Shown: positions 50,642 through 59,565 of the stretch, piece by piece
Position numbering within the stretch: position 1 is the stretch's first letter
Layout: each line of letters opens with the position of its first letter
NCBI RefSeq assembly: GCF_000143985.1
Contig: NC_014364.1
Location: 2,914,001 to 2,978,000, forward strand
Origin: Sediminispirochaeta smaragdinae DSM 11293
GTDB lineage: Bacteria > Spirochaetota > Spirochaetia > DSM-16054 > Sediminispirochaetaceae
DNA: 64,000 nt
Reading direction: 5' to 3'
Made by a program: the position numbers and the translations under genes
The notes under the pieces: generated by a model
Databases searched by the model: none
What the model was told of the DNA's origin: nothing
Seen by the model: the letters and a program-made list of their open reading frames with translations, nothing else

Positions 50642-52222
50642 CTACTCCTGTTCACATGTTGCGGCGGCGAGCTTCGCAGCCTCTTCTTCAACCTTGGAAA
50701 GAGGAACCCCGGCCATCATCAGACCGAGCGTTTCAGTATCCGCCTCCTCGGAAGAAACAATTCCCATTATCTGGCCTTCAAACAATACGGCAATCTTGTC
50801 GGCAACGGAGAGGAGTTCTTCGAGGTCTTCCGAAACCATGAGGACCCCTTTCCCTTTATCACGCTGGGCAACAATCTCGTTACGCACGGCCTCGGTCGCA
50901 CCGACGTCAAGCCCACGACTGGGATAAGCTGCAACCAGAAGACCTCCGCAAGCATCAATTTCTCGGGCCAAAATGGTCTTTTGAATATTGCCGCCGGAGA
51001 GGAATTTCACATGGGTCTGTGGCGCGGGAGTCGAAATCTTGAAAAGGTCTATCATTTTCCGTGCCATCAGCAATATTCTTTTCGGATTAAGAAAACCACC
51101 CTTCAGAAGAGGGGGCTTACGGTATCCCTTCATGGCAAGGTTATTGGCGACACTCATATCACCCACGACTCCCATGGCGATGCGGTCGGAAGGAATATGG
51201 CTTACTCCCGCCTGAATCATGGCAAAGGGGCTACGTCCCGTCATGTCTCGTCCTTCAAGAAATACCTTTCCACCGGTAGACGAGTGAAGGCCGGTTATGA
51301 CCTCCGTAAGCTCACGCTGACCGTTACCCGCGACACCCGCGATCCCCATGATCTCACCGGCCCGAACTTCCAAATTAATGCCCGTTAAAGCAGGAAGCCC
51401 CTTTTCGCCGTCGGCGCGGATATCCCGAAGTTCAAGAACGACCTCTCCGGGGCTATAATGTTTTTTTTCAATTCGGAAAAGAACCTCCCGACCAACCATG
51501 AGCCTTGCAAGCTCCTGAGGATTGGTTTCGGAGGTACGCTTCACCGTAACCAGCCGCCCCTTCTGAAGAACCCGTACCCAATCGGAAAAGTCAATCACCT
51601 CTTCCATCTTGTGTGTGATAAAAATGGCCGAACGCCCCTCACCGGTCATCTGTTGCAAGACACAGTTTAATTCATCCGACTCCTGAGGAGTGAGCACGGC
51701 AGTCGGCTCATCAAGGATAAGGATGGTTGCCCCCCGATAGATCTGCTTCAGGATCTCAACCCGCTGCTGCTCGCCAACCGAAAGCTGCCAAATATATGCA
51801 GCCGGATCAACTTTCATAGAATAGTGTTCGGAAATTTCATGAATCTTGCGATGGACACTCCGCATATCAGGGATCGCCGCGACACTCTTGAGACCAAGAA
51901 TAATGTTCTCGGCAACGGTCATCGTATCTACCAGCATAAAATTCTGGTGTACCATCCCAATGCCCAAATCCATGGCATCCCTTGGGCTTTCGATATCAAC
52001 ACGCTTGCCGCGAATATAAATCTCACCTTCATCGGGGCGATAGAGTCCTGCAAGAACATTCATGAGTGAACTCTTTCCCGCTCCGTTTTCACCGAGAAGG
52101 GCAAGAACCTCTCCGCAGTAGAGTTCAAGATCAACATGGTCGTTTGCCACGACTCCGGGGAACCGCTTGGTTATTCCCTTCATCTCAAGGATAGGGACTT
52201 TCCCTACTTCGTCACTTCCCAT
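50642..52222 (-). CDS. Nucleoside/BMP-type ABC transporter, double ATPase
   Basis: A 526-residue protein with two nucleotide-binding domains, as in NupO/RbsA-type transporters. The first has GENGAGKSSLMN (Walker A), LSVGEQQRVEIL (signature) and ILILDEPTAVLTPQE (Walker B). The second has a degenerate Walker A, GVAGNGQREL, and FLSGGNIQKTIL. The ATG at 52222 with AAAGG upstream is preferred to a TTG nine bases earlier. It powers uptake of the ligand captured by the BMP lipoprotein, probably purine nucleosides, which would feed the molybdenum hydroxylase pathway. Confidence 0.92.
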   Translation of the reverse strand: MGSDEVGKVPILEMKGITKRFPGVVANDHVDLELYCGEVLALLGENGAGKSSLMNVLAGLYRPDEGEIYIRGKRVDIESPRDAMDLGIGMVHQNFMLVDTMTVAENIILGLKSVAAIPDMRSVHRKIHEISEHYSMKVDPAAYIWQLSVGEQQRVEILKQIYRGATILILDEPTAVLTPQESDELNCVLQQMTGEGRSAIFITHKMEEVIDFSDWVRVLQKGRLVTVKRTSETNPQELARLMVGREVLFRIEKKHYSPGEVVLELRDIRADGEKGLPALTGINLEVRAGEIMGIAGVAGNGQRELTEVITGLHSSTGGKVFLEGRDMTGRSPFAMIQAGVSHIPSDRIAMGVVGDMSVANNLAMKGYRKPPLLKGGFLNPKRILLMARKMIDLFKISTPAPQTHVKFLSGGNIQKTILAREIDACGGLLVAAYPSRGLDVGATEAVRNEIVAQRDKGKGVLMVSEDLEELLSVADKIAVLFEGQIMGIVSSEEADTETLGLMMAGVPLSKVEEEAAKLAAATCEQE

Positions 52223-52251
52223 CTCGTGCAACCTTTGAATATGGTATGAGA

Positions 52252-52273
52252 GGACCCGGCAAAAGCCGGGTCC
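52252..52273 (-). terminator. Intercistronic stem-loop after the BMP lipoprotein gene
   Basis: GGACCCGGC, AAAA and GCCGGGTCC form a perfect nine-base stem with a four-base loop in the gap between the lipoprotein and ATPase genes. No T run follows on the minus strand, so it more likely protects the lipoprotein mRNA 3' end, giving more binding protein than transporter, than ends transcription fully. Confidence 0.6.
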
Positions 52274-52305
52274 GATGATTCGAACAATTGATTGGCTATA
52301 TGCCG

Positions 52306-53433
52306 TTAATTACCGGTCTTCCCAAGAACACCGTCCACAAACACACTCATGTTGAGCATATCGGGATCACTCATCTTCTCACCGGCAGGTACCATCATAC
52401 TCCCATCCTGGGCCTTGACAGGTCCCCAGAAAACATCCCATTCTCCGGCTTCGATCTTAGCGGTCTCTTCATCGACCAGGGATGTAACATCGTCGGTGAC
52501 CTTTGGGCTGAACTCGGAAAGCTCAACAACGCCGTCTTTCAAGCCACCCCAGAAGGAGTGAGTCTTCCAGACACCAGCCATGGCCTGCTCTATGGTTTCG
52601 GCATAATAGGGTCCCCAATTCCACATGGGACTTACAAGAACAGAATCACCAACAAATTTACCCATATCGGAGTCGTAACCGATGGAAACCATTCCCCGTT
52701 CCTGGGCAGCCTTCTGAGGTTCGGTAGTATCCTGGTGCTGAGTAATCAAATCACAGCCATCGTCAAGCAATGCAACGGCGGCTTCCCGTTCTTTTACAGG
52801 GTCGTACCAGGTGTTGGTCCAAACGACCTTGACGGTAGCATTCGGATTAACCTTTCTTGCACCGATGGTAAAGGCATTGATTCCACGAATAACTTCGGGA
52901 ATAGGGAAGGCTCCTACGTAACCGATTTTGCCACTCTTGGAACTCTTTCCGGCAACCAGTCCGGCAAGATAACGAGCCTGATACATTCGGCCGAAATAGG
53001 TCGACATGTTCTCAGCAGTTTTATAACCGGAGCAGTGCTCAAAATAGACATCAGGGAACTCCTGAGCAACCTCATACATGAAATCCATATAACCAAAGCT
53101 GGTGGCAAAGATCATGTCGTATCCCTTCTGAGCATACTGACGGATGATTCTTGCAGCATCAGGCCCTTCGGGCACATTTTCGATAAAGGTGGTTTCAACC
53201 TTATCCCCGAGCTGAGCCTCTACATATTTTCGTCCCCTTTCATGCTCATAGGTATAGCCGAGATCTCCCGGAACACCTATATAAACAAAAGCAGCCTTAA
53301 AGGGTTCGGCCTGTGTTTCCTGCGACTCCGCTGCGGGCACTTCGGCAACCGGCTCTTCCTTTTTCTGGCAGCCGGCAAAGAAAACCGACATAAGCACCAG
53401 CCCCACGGTCAGCGTGAGTAATACCTTTTTCAT
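52306..53433 (-). CDS. BMP-family substrate-binding lipoprotein
   Basis: A 375-residue lipoprotein with the lipobox VFFAGC at about residue 22, followed by an acidic linker and the Med/BMP periplasmic binding fold (FVYIGVPGDLGYTYEHERGRKY, YGYDSDMGK-type ligand region as SIGYDSDMGKFVGD, SPMWNWGPYY). Relatives such as TmpC/PnrA of Treponema pallidum and BmpA bind purine nucleosides. The ATG at 53433 is chosen because AAGGAG lies seven bases upstream; a GTG two codons earlier is in frame. A clear promoter lies upstream, and a stem-loop separates it from the transporter genes. Confidence 0.93.
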   Translation of the reverse strand: MKKVLLTLTVGLVLMSVFFAGCQKKEEPVAEVPAAESQETQAEPFKAAFVYIGVPGDLGYTYEHERGRKYVEAQLGDKVETTFIENVPEGPDAARIIRQYAQKGYDMIFATSFGYMDFMYEVAQEFPDVYFEHCSGYKTAENMSTYFGRMYQARYLAGLVAGKSSKSGKIGYVGAFPIPEVIRGINAFTIGARKVNPNATVKVVWTNTWYDPVKEREAAVALLDDGCDLITQHQDTTEPQKAAQERGMVSIGYDSDMGKFVGDSVLVSPMWNWGPYYAETIEQAMAGVWKTHSFWGGLKDGVVELSEFSPKVTDDVTSLVDEETAKIEAGEWDVFWGPVKAQDGSMMVPAGEKMSDPDMLNMSVFVDGVLGKTGN

Positions 53434-53467
53434 CTCCACTCTCCTTTTTTTATTGGAAATTTACAAC

Positions 53468-53495
53468 ATTGTACAACAGAACACGAAGGAGGCAA
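53468..53495 (-). promoter_or_regulatory. Promoter of the BMP transporter operon
   Basis: Minus-strand TTGCCT (53490-53495) and TACAAT (53468-53473) are 16 bases apart, about 35 bases before the lipoprotein start. Confidence 0.6.
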
Positions 53496-53547
53496 ATAGT
53501 TTTCACAAAAAATAGTGTTCGGAATCGTGGTGGTACCGGAACAGCAA

Positions 53548-56022
53548 CTACAATTTAGCACCAAGATAGCTGGCAAGGCGCAATAGATCGGCAAACACCC
53601 CTCCAGCCGTTACCTCAGGCCCTGCACCAGGCCCCTGAATAACAAGAGGCTGCTGACGATATCGTTCGGTCGTAAAAGCCACGATGTTATCGCTTCCCGT
53701 GATACGGGCAAAAGGATGATCCATCGGGTAGCCCTTCAATTCGACACGGCAGTTTCCCGACTCGTCGATGGAACCGACATACTTGAGCATCTTGTTCTCA
53801 GCCTGGGCACCCTTAAGCAAGCTGTCCATCTCCTCGTCTATGTCGCTCAGCCGTTTCATGAAGTCCGCAACCGAAACGTCTACAAGATGCGGAGGGACCA
53901 GGCTTTTCACCGGAACATCCTCGACCTCAACGGGGTAACCGACCTCTCGGGCAAGAATCACCGTTTTTCGAACAATATCCATTCCCGAAAGATCATCCCG
54001 AGGATCCGGCTCGGTATAACCCAACTTTTTCGCTTCGGCAACCAACGAGCTAAATGGCGAGGAACCGTCGAATCGCCAGAAAAGATAGGCCAGCGTGCCT
54101 GAAAAAACGCCTTCAATGCTTATTATCTTGTCTCCGGTACGGATAAGCTCGCGCAAGGTTCCAATAATAGGCAGACCGGCACCAACGGTCGTTTCATATA
54201 AGAAGTGGCGACGACGGCAATTGGCGATTTCCGTCATTTTCGTGTACTCATTCCATGGTGCCGTACCGGCTTTTTTATTGGGGGTGATGATATGAATTCC
54301 GCGATTCAACCACTCTGCATAACGTTTGGGAAGTTCATCGCTGGAGGTACAGTCGATGATCACCGCATGAGGGAAATAGTCTGCAGCAACATGGTCGACG
54401 AAGCGATCGATATCAGCCTCTTCTGCATGCTCTTCAAGCGTCTTTTTCCAGCCGTCGATATCGATTCCCTGCTCGGCAAGAGTCATCCTCCGGCTATCGG
54501 TAATCCCCCGAACCCGAAGATCGAGGTTGAAGGCTTTACGAAGCGCCTTACTTTCACCTGCAATCTGATTGATGAGGGTTCCACCGATCAGTCCAGGCCC
54601 GATAATCCCGATACTGAGACTCTGGGGGGAAAGATAGAAGCCAGCATGTACGGCTCGAAGCGCCCTGGCCGAATCGGAACGACGTATCACCGCGCTGATG
54701 TTTCGCTCCGATGAGCCTTGTGCAATGGCTCGTACATTGACACCGGCCTTACCAAGAGCACCGAAGAAATTCGCGGCAATTCCGGGAATACCGGACATCT
54801 GATCCCCTACCGCAGCAAGGATGGCACAATCCCCTTCTATATCGATAGAGTTGATTCGATACGTGGCGAGCTCGGAGGCAAAGGCCCCTGTCGCAGTCTC
54901 TTTCGCCTCTTCCCCCTGCGAGGAAGGAACGGCACAGCAAATCGAATGCTCGCTGGAGGCCTGGCTGATCAGAATAACGGAGATTCCTTTTCCGTTTAGG
55001 GCACGAAAAAGTCGGGCGGAAATTCCGGGAACACCGATCATCCCCGCCCCTTCAATATTCAAAAGTGCGATATCCGAGATAATCGAGAAACCTTTTACGG
55101 GATGGTCCGCACCGTTCGTGGGTGTTCCCGATATTCTGGTTCCCGGGAAATCGGGATGGGTAAAAGGAGAAATGCAGATGGGAATATCCTTGATCATCGC
55201 AGGAGTCATGGCAGGAGGATGCAGAATATCTGCTCCGAAAAAAGCGAGTTCCGTTGCTTCTTGGTAGGTAAGTTCGGGAATCACCTCTGAGCCCGGAACC
55301 ATATTGGGATCGGCACTCATGACCCCGTCGACGGAGGTCCAAATCCGCACCTCTTCGGCCTCTACAAGATTGGCAAAAATCGTTGCCGTCATCTCCGCAC
55401 CGTCGGAGTGAAAAGAGGCCCCGCCCCCGTTTTCGAGGGTTGCAAGTCCCCCGGGAACAACAAGGACATCAAAGGAATTGTCTTTTTCCAGAAAATTCTT
55501 CCACCGCAGCTCGGTCTCGCTCCAGCACACTTCCGGACCGGATTCGCTGTAGCGAATGACCAAAACCTCCTCCGCATTGCCATAACGGACAGATAAGCCC
55601 TCGGCCTTGAGGCGTGCGGCAATCGCAGCCGTAATCCATATGGTTCCTAGTGAACTGATATAGTAGCGGGTTCTGTCCGAACAGTCCCTGACAAGCCATA
55701 CGGCCCTGATAATGTCTTCAAGATCATGGAAATCACGCCGCAGGCGTTCATCGAACTGATCACGATAAAGGGAGGGCACCATTTCATCGATCATGGAAAA
55801 ACGATTCTCCCGCAGTTCCTCCATCCGGCCCCACAGTTGTTCGTTTCTGGCCATTGCCAGATGTATCAAAGATATGAGGATCTCGGTGACATCTTTCTCT
55901 GAGGCAACGGAGACAACAGAACGCATATCTGTGCCGTCGGAGAGAATCTCCTTTAAACGATTAATACCTTCACGGCTTCCGCATGCCCTGCCGTCTACCC
56001 GATGTACAAGCCACCCGCTCAT
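53548..56022 (-). CDS. ThrA-like fusion: degenerate aspartokinase, ACT domains and homoserine dehydrogenase
   Basis: An 824-residue protein laid out like bifunctional ThrA: aspartokinase fold (about 1-300), two ACT domains (about 310-460), homoserine dehydrogenase (about 470-824). The dehydrogenase keeps IGIIGPGLIGG, TPNKKAGTA, YTEPDPRDDLSGMD and GGVFADLLRL. In the kinase fold, however, the motif KFGGTS reads RVDGRA (8-13), GE is SLGT (124-127), GRGGSD reads HSDGAE (205-210) and IWTDVDG is IWTSVDG (227-233). So the kinase active site looks lost while the general fold (SYQEATELAFFGADILHP) remains. It probably acts as homoserine dehydrogenase with an allosteric kinase-like domain. Starts at ATG with AAGGAG. 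Confidence 0.85.
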   Translation of the reverse strand: MSGWLVHRVDGRACGSREGINRLKEILSDGTDMRSVVSVASEKDVTEILISLIHLAMARNEQLWGRMEELRENRFSMIDEMVPSLYRDQFDERLRRDFHDLEDIIRAVWLVRDCSDRTRYYISSLGTIWITAAIAARLKAEGLSVRYGNAEEVLVIRYSESGPEVCWSETELRWKNFLEKDNSFDVLVVPGGLATLENGGGASFHSDGAEMTATIFANLVEAEEVRIWTSVDGVMSADPNMVPGSEVIPELTYQEATELAFFGADILHPPAMTPAMIKDIPICISPFTHPDFPGTRISGTPTNGADHPVKGFSIISDIALLNIEGAGMIGVPGISARLFRALNGKGISVILISQASSEHSICCAVPSSQGEEAKETATGAFASELATYRINSIDIEGDCAILAAVGDQMSGIPGIAANFFGALGKAGVNVRAIAQGSSERNISAVIRRSDSARALRAVHAGFYLSPQSLSIGIIGPGLIGGTLINQIAGESKALRKAFNLDLRVRGITDSRRMTLAEQGIDIDGWKKTLEEHAEEADIDRFVDHVAADYFPHAVIIDCTSSDELPKRYAEWLNRGIHIITPNKKAGTAPWNEYTKMTEIANCRRRHFLYETTVGAGLPIIGTLRELIRTGDKIISIEGVFSGTLAYLFWRFDGSSPFSSLVAEAKKLGYTEPDPRDDLSGMDIVRKTVILAREVGYPVEVEDVPVKSLVPPHLVDVSVADFMKRLSDIDEEMDSLLKGAQAENKMLKYVGSIDESGNCRVELKGYPMDHPFARITGSDNIVAFTTERYRQQPLVIQGPGAGPEVTAGGVFADLLRLASYLGAKL

Positions 56023-56051
56023 ATTCTTCTCCTTGTCGTAATAAGATACTA

Positions 56052-56093
56052 GTAAAAAAAATACCCGAAGCTCCTTAAAGGCGCTCCGGGTAT
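56052..56093 (-). terminator. Terminator after rpmB
   Basis: On the minus strand ATACCCGGAGC and AGCTTCGGGTAT pair (one mismatch) to form a hairpin followed by a run of T residues (plus strand 56054-56060). It lies 30 bases before the thrA-like start codon, so the latter is probably transcribed from a promoter I could not identify, or by readthrough. Confidence 0.85.
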
Positions 56094-56128
56094 CTGCACT
56101 TCGTCGGTTAAAACAGAAAAGCCCTGCT

Positions 56129-56356
56129 TTACGCCTTCACAACTTTGTTGCTTTTCAGGCAGCGAGTGCAGACTGTAATAGTCTTCTTCTGGTTTCCGAC
56201 AAGAGCCTTCACCTTTACCAGGTTAGGCTTAAATACGCGTTTCGTTCTGACTCCGATATGCTGGCCGGCCCCCCCCTGTTTCTTGGGTTGACCCTTTCGC
56301 GGTACGCTATGGCCGGCTACCGTTCCTTTTCCACAAATTTCACATCTCCGCGACAT
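56129..56356 (-). CDS. rpmB: 50S ribosomal protein L28
   Basis: A 75-residue ribosomal protein, MSRRCEICGKGTVAGHSVP start, with SKRTKRVFKPNL-type core (GVRTKRVFKPNLVKV) and the zinc-ribbon cysteine pairs CEIC and CTRC (C+ form). The ATG at 56356 has a CGAGG site; an in-frame codon 27 bases earlier is not needed. It binds 23S rRNA in the large subunit. Upstream there is a very good promoter, and downstream a terminator, so it is a single-gene unit. Confidence 0.97.
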   Translation of the reverse strand: MSRRCEICGKGTVAGHSVPRKGQPKKQGGAGQHIGVRTKRVFKPNLVKVKALVGNQKKTITVCTRCLKSNKVVKA

Positions 56357-56400
56357 CGTTTCGTACCTCGACTTATTATTCACCCTAAAAAGGCATCGGC

Positions 56401-56429
56401 ACTATAGCAGATTCGACAAAACATGTAAA
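56401..56429 (-). promoter_or_regulatory. Promoter of rpmB
   Basis: Minus-strand TTTACA (56424-56429) and TATAGT (56401-56406) are 17 bases apart, 45 bases before the L28 start. Confidence 0.75.
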
Positions 56430-56448
56430 GCCATGGAAAGGTGCTATT

Positions 56449-58185
56449 TTACTCTCTTTCCACGCGACGAGTGTCAAATAAATTCCCGGCAAGAACCCCA
56501 GCCGTTTCAAAAGCCGCCGATTCAATTGCCGCTGCACTTCGGCGAAAGTGATCGGGGTGCTGTGAGACAAAAAGCTCCAGCCGTTCTCTTTCTTCAGGTT
56601 TGGCAGCTATCAATGTCGGAATGGTATGATTGAAAAAGTAGGAATCGACCCTACTTCTATCCTGCTGCATAAGATACGCCATAAATTCATTGACCAAAAG
56701 ATAATTGTCTTCTAAGACATTATAACGCTTCCAATCAAGGAAGATACGCCAAAAATCTTGTTCTTCGGTCGAAAGCGTGTCCCAATAGGAAAATACCCGA
56801 TCACGAAAAGGTTTACTTGAGAAGAAAAGACCGTGATACCCTTCATGGACCAAAAAGAGATAACGAAGCCGGTCGGAAGACTCCCTGGAAAGAGAAAGAA
56901 ATCCCCCATCCACACCTTTCCACCCACCCGCTTCATCGGGTGCAATGATGTTGTTCTCTTCCAAAATATCCCTCAGCATGTATTCTTCGTCGTTTAGAGG
57001 GAATTTCTGGCGCTGTGCCTCGGTAAAAAAGCGAGCGAGGTCCTCGCTACGATAGTCGTGGGCATTCCAGCCGTGGCGCTTTTCCAGTGCCTCATTTGGT
57101 AAGAGTTCTCCGGCGCTGCCCTTTTTTTCGACAAAAAAAGCAAGCCGTTTCAACATTGCCGACTGAACCGCATAGTCCCGATAATCAAAAATTAGAAGCT
57201 GGGGAAAAAGGTTCCATGAATAGAGTTCAAAATCACTTCGTCGCCATGTGGAGGCCGAACGGTCGAGGACCTCACCCATGTCTGCAGGCATGGGTGACCA
57301 CCGGCTATCGGTCCACAGGGCCCGTCGATTGATACGGAGAGCCTGCGGGGTAAGCCCCTTTTCGCCTTCAAGCTCAATCCGAAGATCGCCGGACAACGGA
57401 AAATCAGGGAGAAAAAAAAGCTCATGCTCGCCGGGGCGCAAGGTAATCGTGTAATCGGCACGAAACTCCCCTTCATTCCGAAAAATCCGTATCACTGCCT
57501 GTCCCGGCATTTCCAGCGTTGCATCGAAACGATAATCAAGTTCAAGCTCATGCCGATAGAGGCTACTTCCATCCTGTCCGATATAAAACTCGAGGTTCCA
57601 TTGTCCCGGTTCGGCGCCCCCTGTATCGACACGACAGGTTGGATAAAGCGAGGCCTCCCAACGTTGGGAAGTCTCCTTTTCAAAGTCCGGAAAGCGTACC
57701 ACAAGAAGATGTTCCGTCGGATCTGCAGAGCCGACTCCACGGAGCAGAAAAGAGGAATATGCCGGTGCCTTCCCTGCCCCTATCCTGAACCACTGCAGCA
57801 GTCTTTCCATTGTGATGGGTAAACGTACTGTGGTTTCCCAGGATTCCGGCGTATGAGGAAGCGGTAACGCGAAAGTCTCCTTGGTGCCAAATGCCGAGTC
57901 ACCGGCCTCAAGGCTCAGGTCTATTCCGGGGCTGATATAGTCGACAAGAAAATCGCGACCGGAGAAAAAGCTTGTATCGCCCTTGATATAGTAGCGAGGA
58001 GTGACAGAGCCCTTCTCAGAGACAAAGAGCCGACCTTCTTCCGCTCTCGAATGGTTTGGCCGTTCCCGAAGATGAAAGTTCACGTCGGTGCCGATAATCT
58101 CGACCGATTTCACGGATCCGCCACAGGAGGCGAGCAGTGCTACACATCCCATAAAAACAAAAGAGAACAATAAGGTATGCTTCAT
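56449..58185 (-). CDS. Lipoprotein with HExxH metallopeptidase-like motif, unknown function
   Basis: A 578-residue lipoprotein (signal peptide with lipobox LLASC at about residue 21). I do not recognise the family. Residues about 100-300 look like beta-sandwich modules. The C-terminal half carries LVHEGYHGLFF, with His447-Glu448-x-x-His451 in the HExxH zinc peptidase pattern, and a downstream NEFMAY with Glu500 suitably placed as third metal ligand of a gluzincin. Both spacing and helix context support a real zinc site, but activity is unproven. The ATG lies just after the stop of the preceding nucleotidyltransferase-like gene, so the two are probably co-transcribed. Cell-surface or periplasmic location is expected. 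Confidence 0.72.
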   Translation of the reverse strand: MKHTLLFSFVFMGCVALLASCGGSVKSVEIIGTDVNFHLRERPNHSRAEEGRLFVSEKGSVTPRYYIKGDTSFFSGRDFLVDYISPGIDLSLEAGDSAFGTKETFALPLPHTPESWETTVRLPITMERLLQWFRIGAGKAPAYSSFLLRGVGSADPTEHLLVVRFPDFEKETSQRWEASLYPTCRVDTGGAEPGQWNLEFYIGQDGSSLYRHELELDYRFDATLEMPGQAVIRIFRNEGEFRADYTITLRPGEHELFFLPDFPLSGDLRIELEGEKGLTPQALRINRRALWTDSRWSPMPADMGEVLDRSASTWRRSDFELYSWNLFPQLLIFDYRDYAVQSAMLKRLAFFVEKKGSAGELLPNEALEKRHGWNAHDYRSEDLARFFTEAQRQKFPLNDEEYMLRDILEENNIIAPDEAGGWKGVDGGFLSLSRESSDRLRYLFLVHEGYHGLFFSSKPFRDRVFSYWDTLSTEEQDFWRIFLDWKRYNVLEDNYLLVNEFMAYLMQQDRSRVDSYFFNHTIPTLIAAKPEERERLELFVSQHPDHFRRSAAAIESAAFETAGVLAGNLFDTRRVERE

Positions 58186-58188
58186 ATT

Positions 58189-58962
58189 TCACCCATGCAT
58201 CAGGAGTATACTTCTCGTCAACAGCTCCGCAACTTCCCGTTTCCGCTCCGGTCCGAACTCAACATCGTCCCGCATGAGCGAATCGAAGCGGCCGCGAAAG
58301 TTCTCGGGTAGTATGGGAAGAGCAAGCACCTGCTCTCCCAGCTGCCGGGGTGATGGCTCGAAGCGATGGTTTACCGCAAGAAGGAAACTGCAGATTCTTC
58401 GGATAAAGCCAGCAAGGCTGATGACATAAAAAAGGGAATCACCCCTTACAACCGCCGATCCGAGATCTGCAAGATGATGTTCGGCCCTTGCACGGTGCGC
58501 CTCCGACAGTTGCGTCCAGAAAGAAGCAGAGATCCGGTCGAGTTGGCCACGGACCTCATCAAGCCAAACCCCTTCTTGGAAGATGATTCGTCCGTAGCGG
58601 AGACGATAGAAGGTATAGGTACCGGAATCGCGAAAGGCAGCAAGGTTTTCATCAGGGCTCCTCAAAAGGCGATTGATAAAATCGATATATTTATATTCGA
58701 TTCGAACCGGCAGGGTATCGATAAAAAAACGGTCCTTCATTGCATAGGCGGAACTTTCGAAAGCCCCTAAACCGGAAAAAATGTCTTTTCGAATCTGGGG
58801 GTCGGGAAGCGATCCTCGATAGTATACATCGAGACTAAGGTAGAAATAGGGATCATCGGGAGATATTTCCGCGGATTCATGAAGCGTAATTGCCTCTATC
58901 CCTGAGATAACCTTTAACTGCTCAATAAGCTTTTTTGCAGCCTGGGCAACATCGCGTACCAT
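58189..58962 (-). CDS. Nucleotidyltransferase-like protein (DUF4037-type), unknown function
   Basis: A 257-residue soluble protein. SPDDPYFYLSLDVYYRGSLP and LPVRIEYKYIDFINRLL recall nucleotidyltransferase-fold proteins of the DUF4037 type, with an alpha-helical C-terminal half, but the GSxxxDxD motif is not clear, so this is a tentative assignment. AAGGAGG lies seven bases before the ATG at 58962. It is followed at three bases by the HExxH lipoprotein gene. Confidence 0.55.
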   Translation of the reverse strand: MVRDVAQAAKKLIEQLKVISGIEAITLHESAEISPDDPYFYLSLDVYYRGSLPDPQIRKDIFSGLGAFESSAYAMKDRFFIDTLPVRIEYKYIDFINRLLRSPDENLAAFRDSGTYTFYRLRYGRIIFQEGVWLDEVRGQLDRISASFWTQLSEAHRARAEHHLADLGSAVVRGDSLFYVISLAGFIRRICSFLLAVNHRFEPSPRQLGEQVLALPILPENFRGRFDSLMRDDVEFGPERKREVAELLTRSILLMHG

Positions 58963-58998
58963 CAAATATCCTCCTTGCGCAACCGGGGATCCTGTGAC

Positions 58999-59565
58999 AT
59001 GCTTTCCGGCATGGAAACGATACCCGCAGGTCGGTATGGGGTCATACTGCCAAACGACACCCTATCTTCGGCAATCACATCGTTGCAGACGCGCTTATAC
59101 CGGGAACTCGGTCTCTTTCAGGCCAGATTCTTCCCGCCAATGGTGCCGCTGTTTCTTCTCAAGCATAGCGATTTCTCAGAGGAAAGACCAGTCCGTAGCG
59201 AAGAGGGGCGATCGATCGGGAAGGAAATCCGTACGGCTCTTCCCGGTCTGCTGCACTACACAACACCGAAAGCTTTTTCCGACGGGAGCATGGGACTGCC
59301 CCTGAGGGAAGACGAAAGCAATGCACTTTCGTCGCTGCTTTCTGGAATTTCAGGAGCACAAGCGCTTTCGTCTATAGAGACCGTGATTCTCATCTTGCCG
59401 GGAAACACCCAGAAAAAGGAAAAAGAGAAAAACGAAGCATTAAGACTTGCAAAGAATTGTTTTCCGACAGGGGGGACCCTTACAAAATGGAAACCCGCCC
59501 TTCTCGACATCAAAACGATCGATGAGGATGGGATTTCCTGGACACTTTATCCCTTGATCTCTTGA
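58999..59565 (+). CDS. Conserved hypothetical protein
   Basis: A protein of about 188 residues that I do not recognise. It begins METIPAGRYGVILPN close to the N terminus and is rich in leucine and serine, without signal peptide or membrane segments (LYRELGLFQARFFPPMVPLF near residue 45). The start is uncertain: ATG 58999 has GGGGA nine bases upstream, ATG 59011 and a TTG at 58975 are alternatives. It is divergent from the 58189 gene by 36 bases and its last 19 bases overlap the convergent GGDEF gene. Composition is like the surroundings, so it is probably a real gene. Confidence 0.6.
   Translation: MLSGMETIPAGRYGVILPNDTLSSAITSLQTRLYRELGLFQARFFPPMVPLFLLKHSDFSEERPVRSEEGRSIGKEIRTALPGLLHYTTPKAFSDGSMGLPLREDESNALSSLLSGISGAQALSSIETVILILPGNTQKKEKEKNEALRLAKNCFPTGGTLTKWKPALLDIKTIDEDGISWTLYPLIS

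Noticed and set aside
52288-53421. Plus-strand open frame of 377 codons
   Set aside because: Almost exactly mirrors the BMP lipoprotein gene; no ribosome site or domain.
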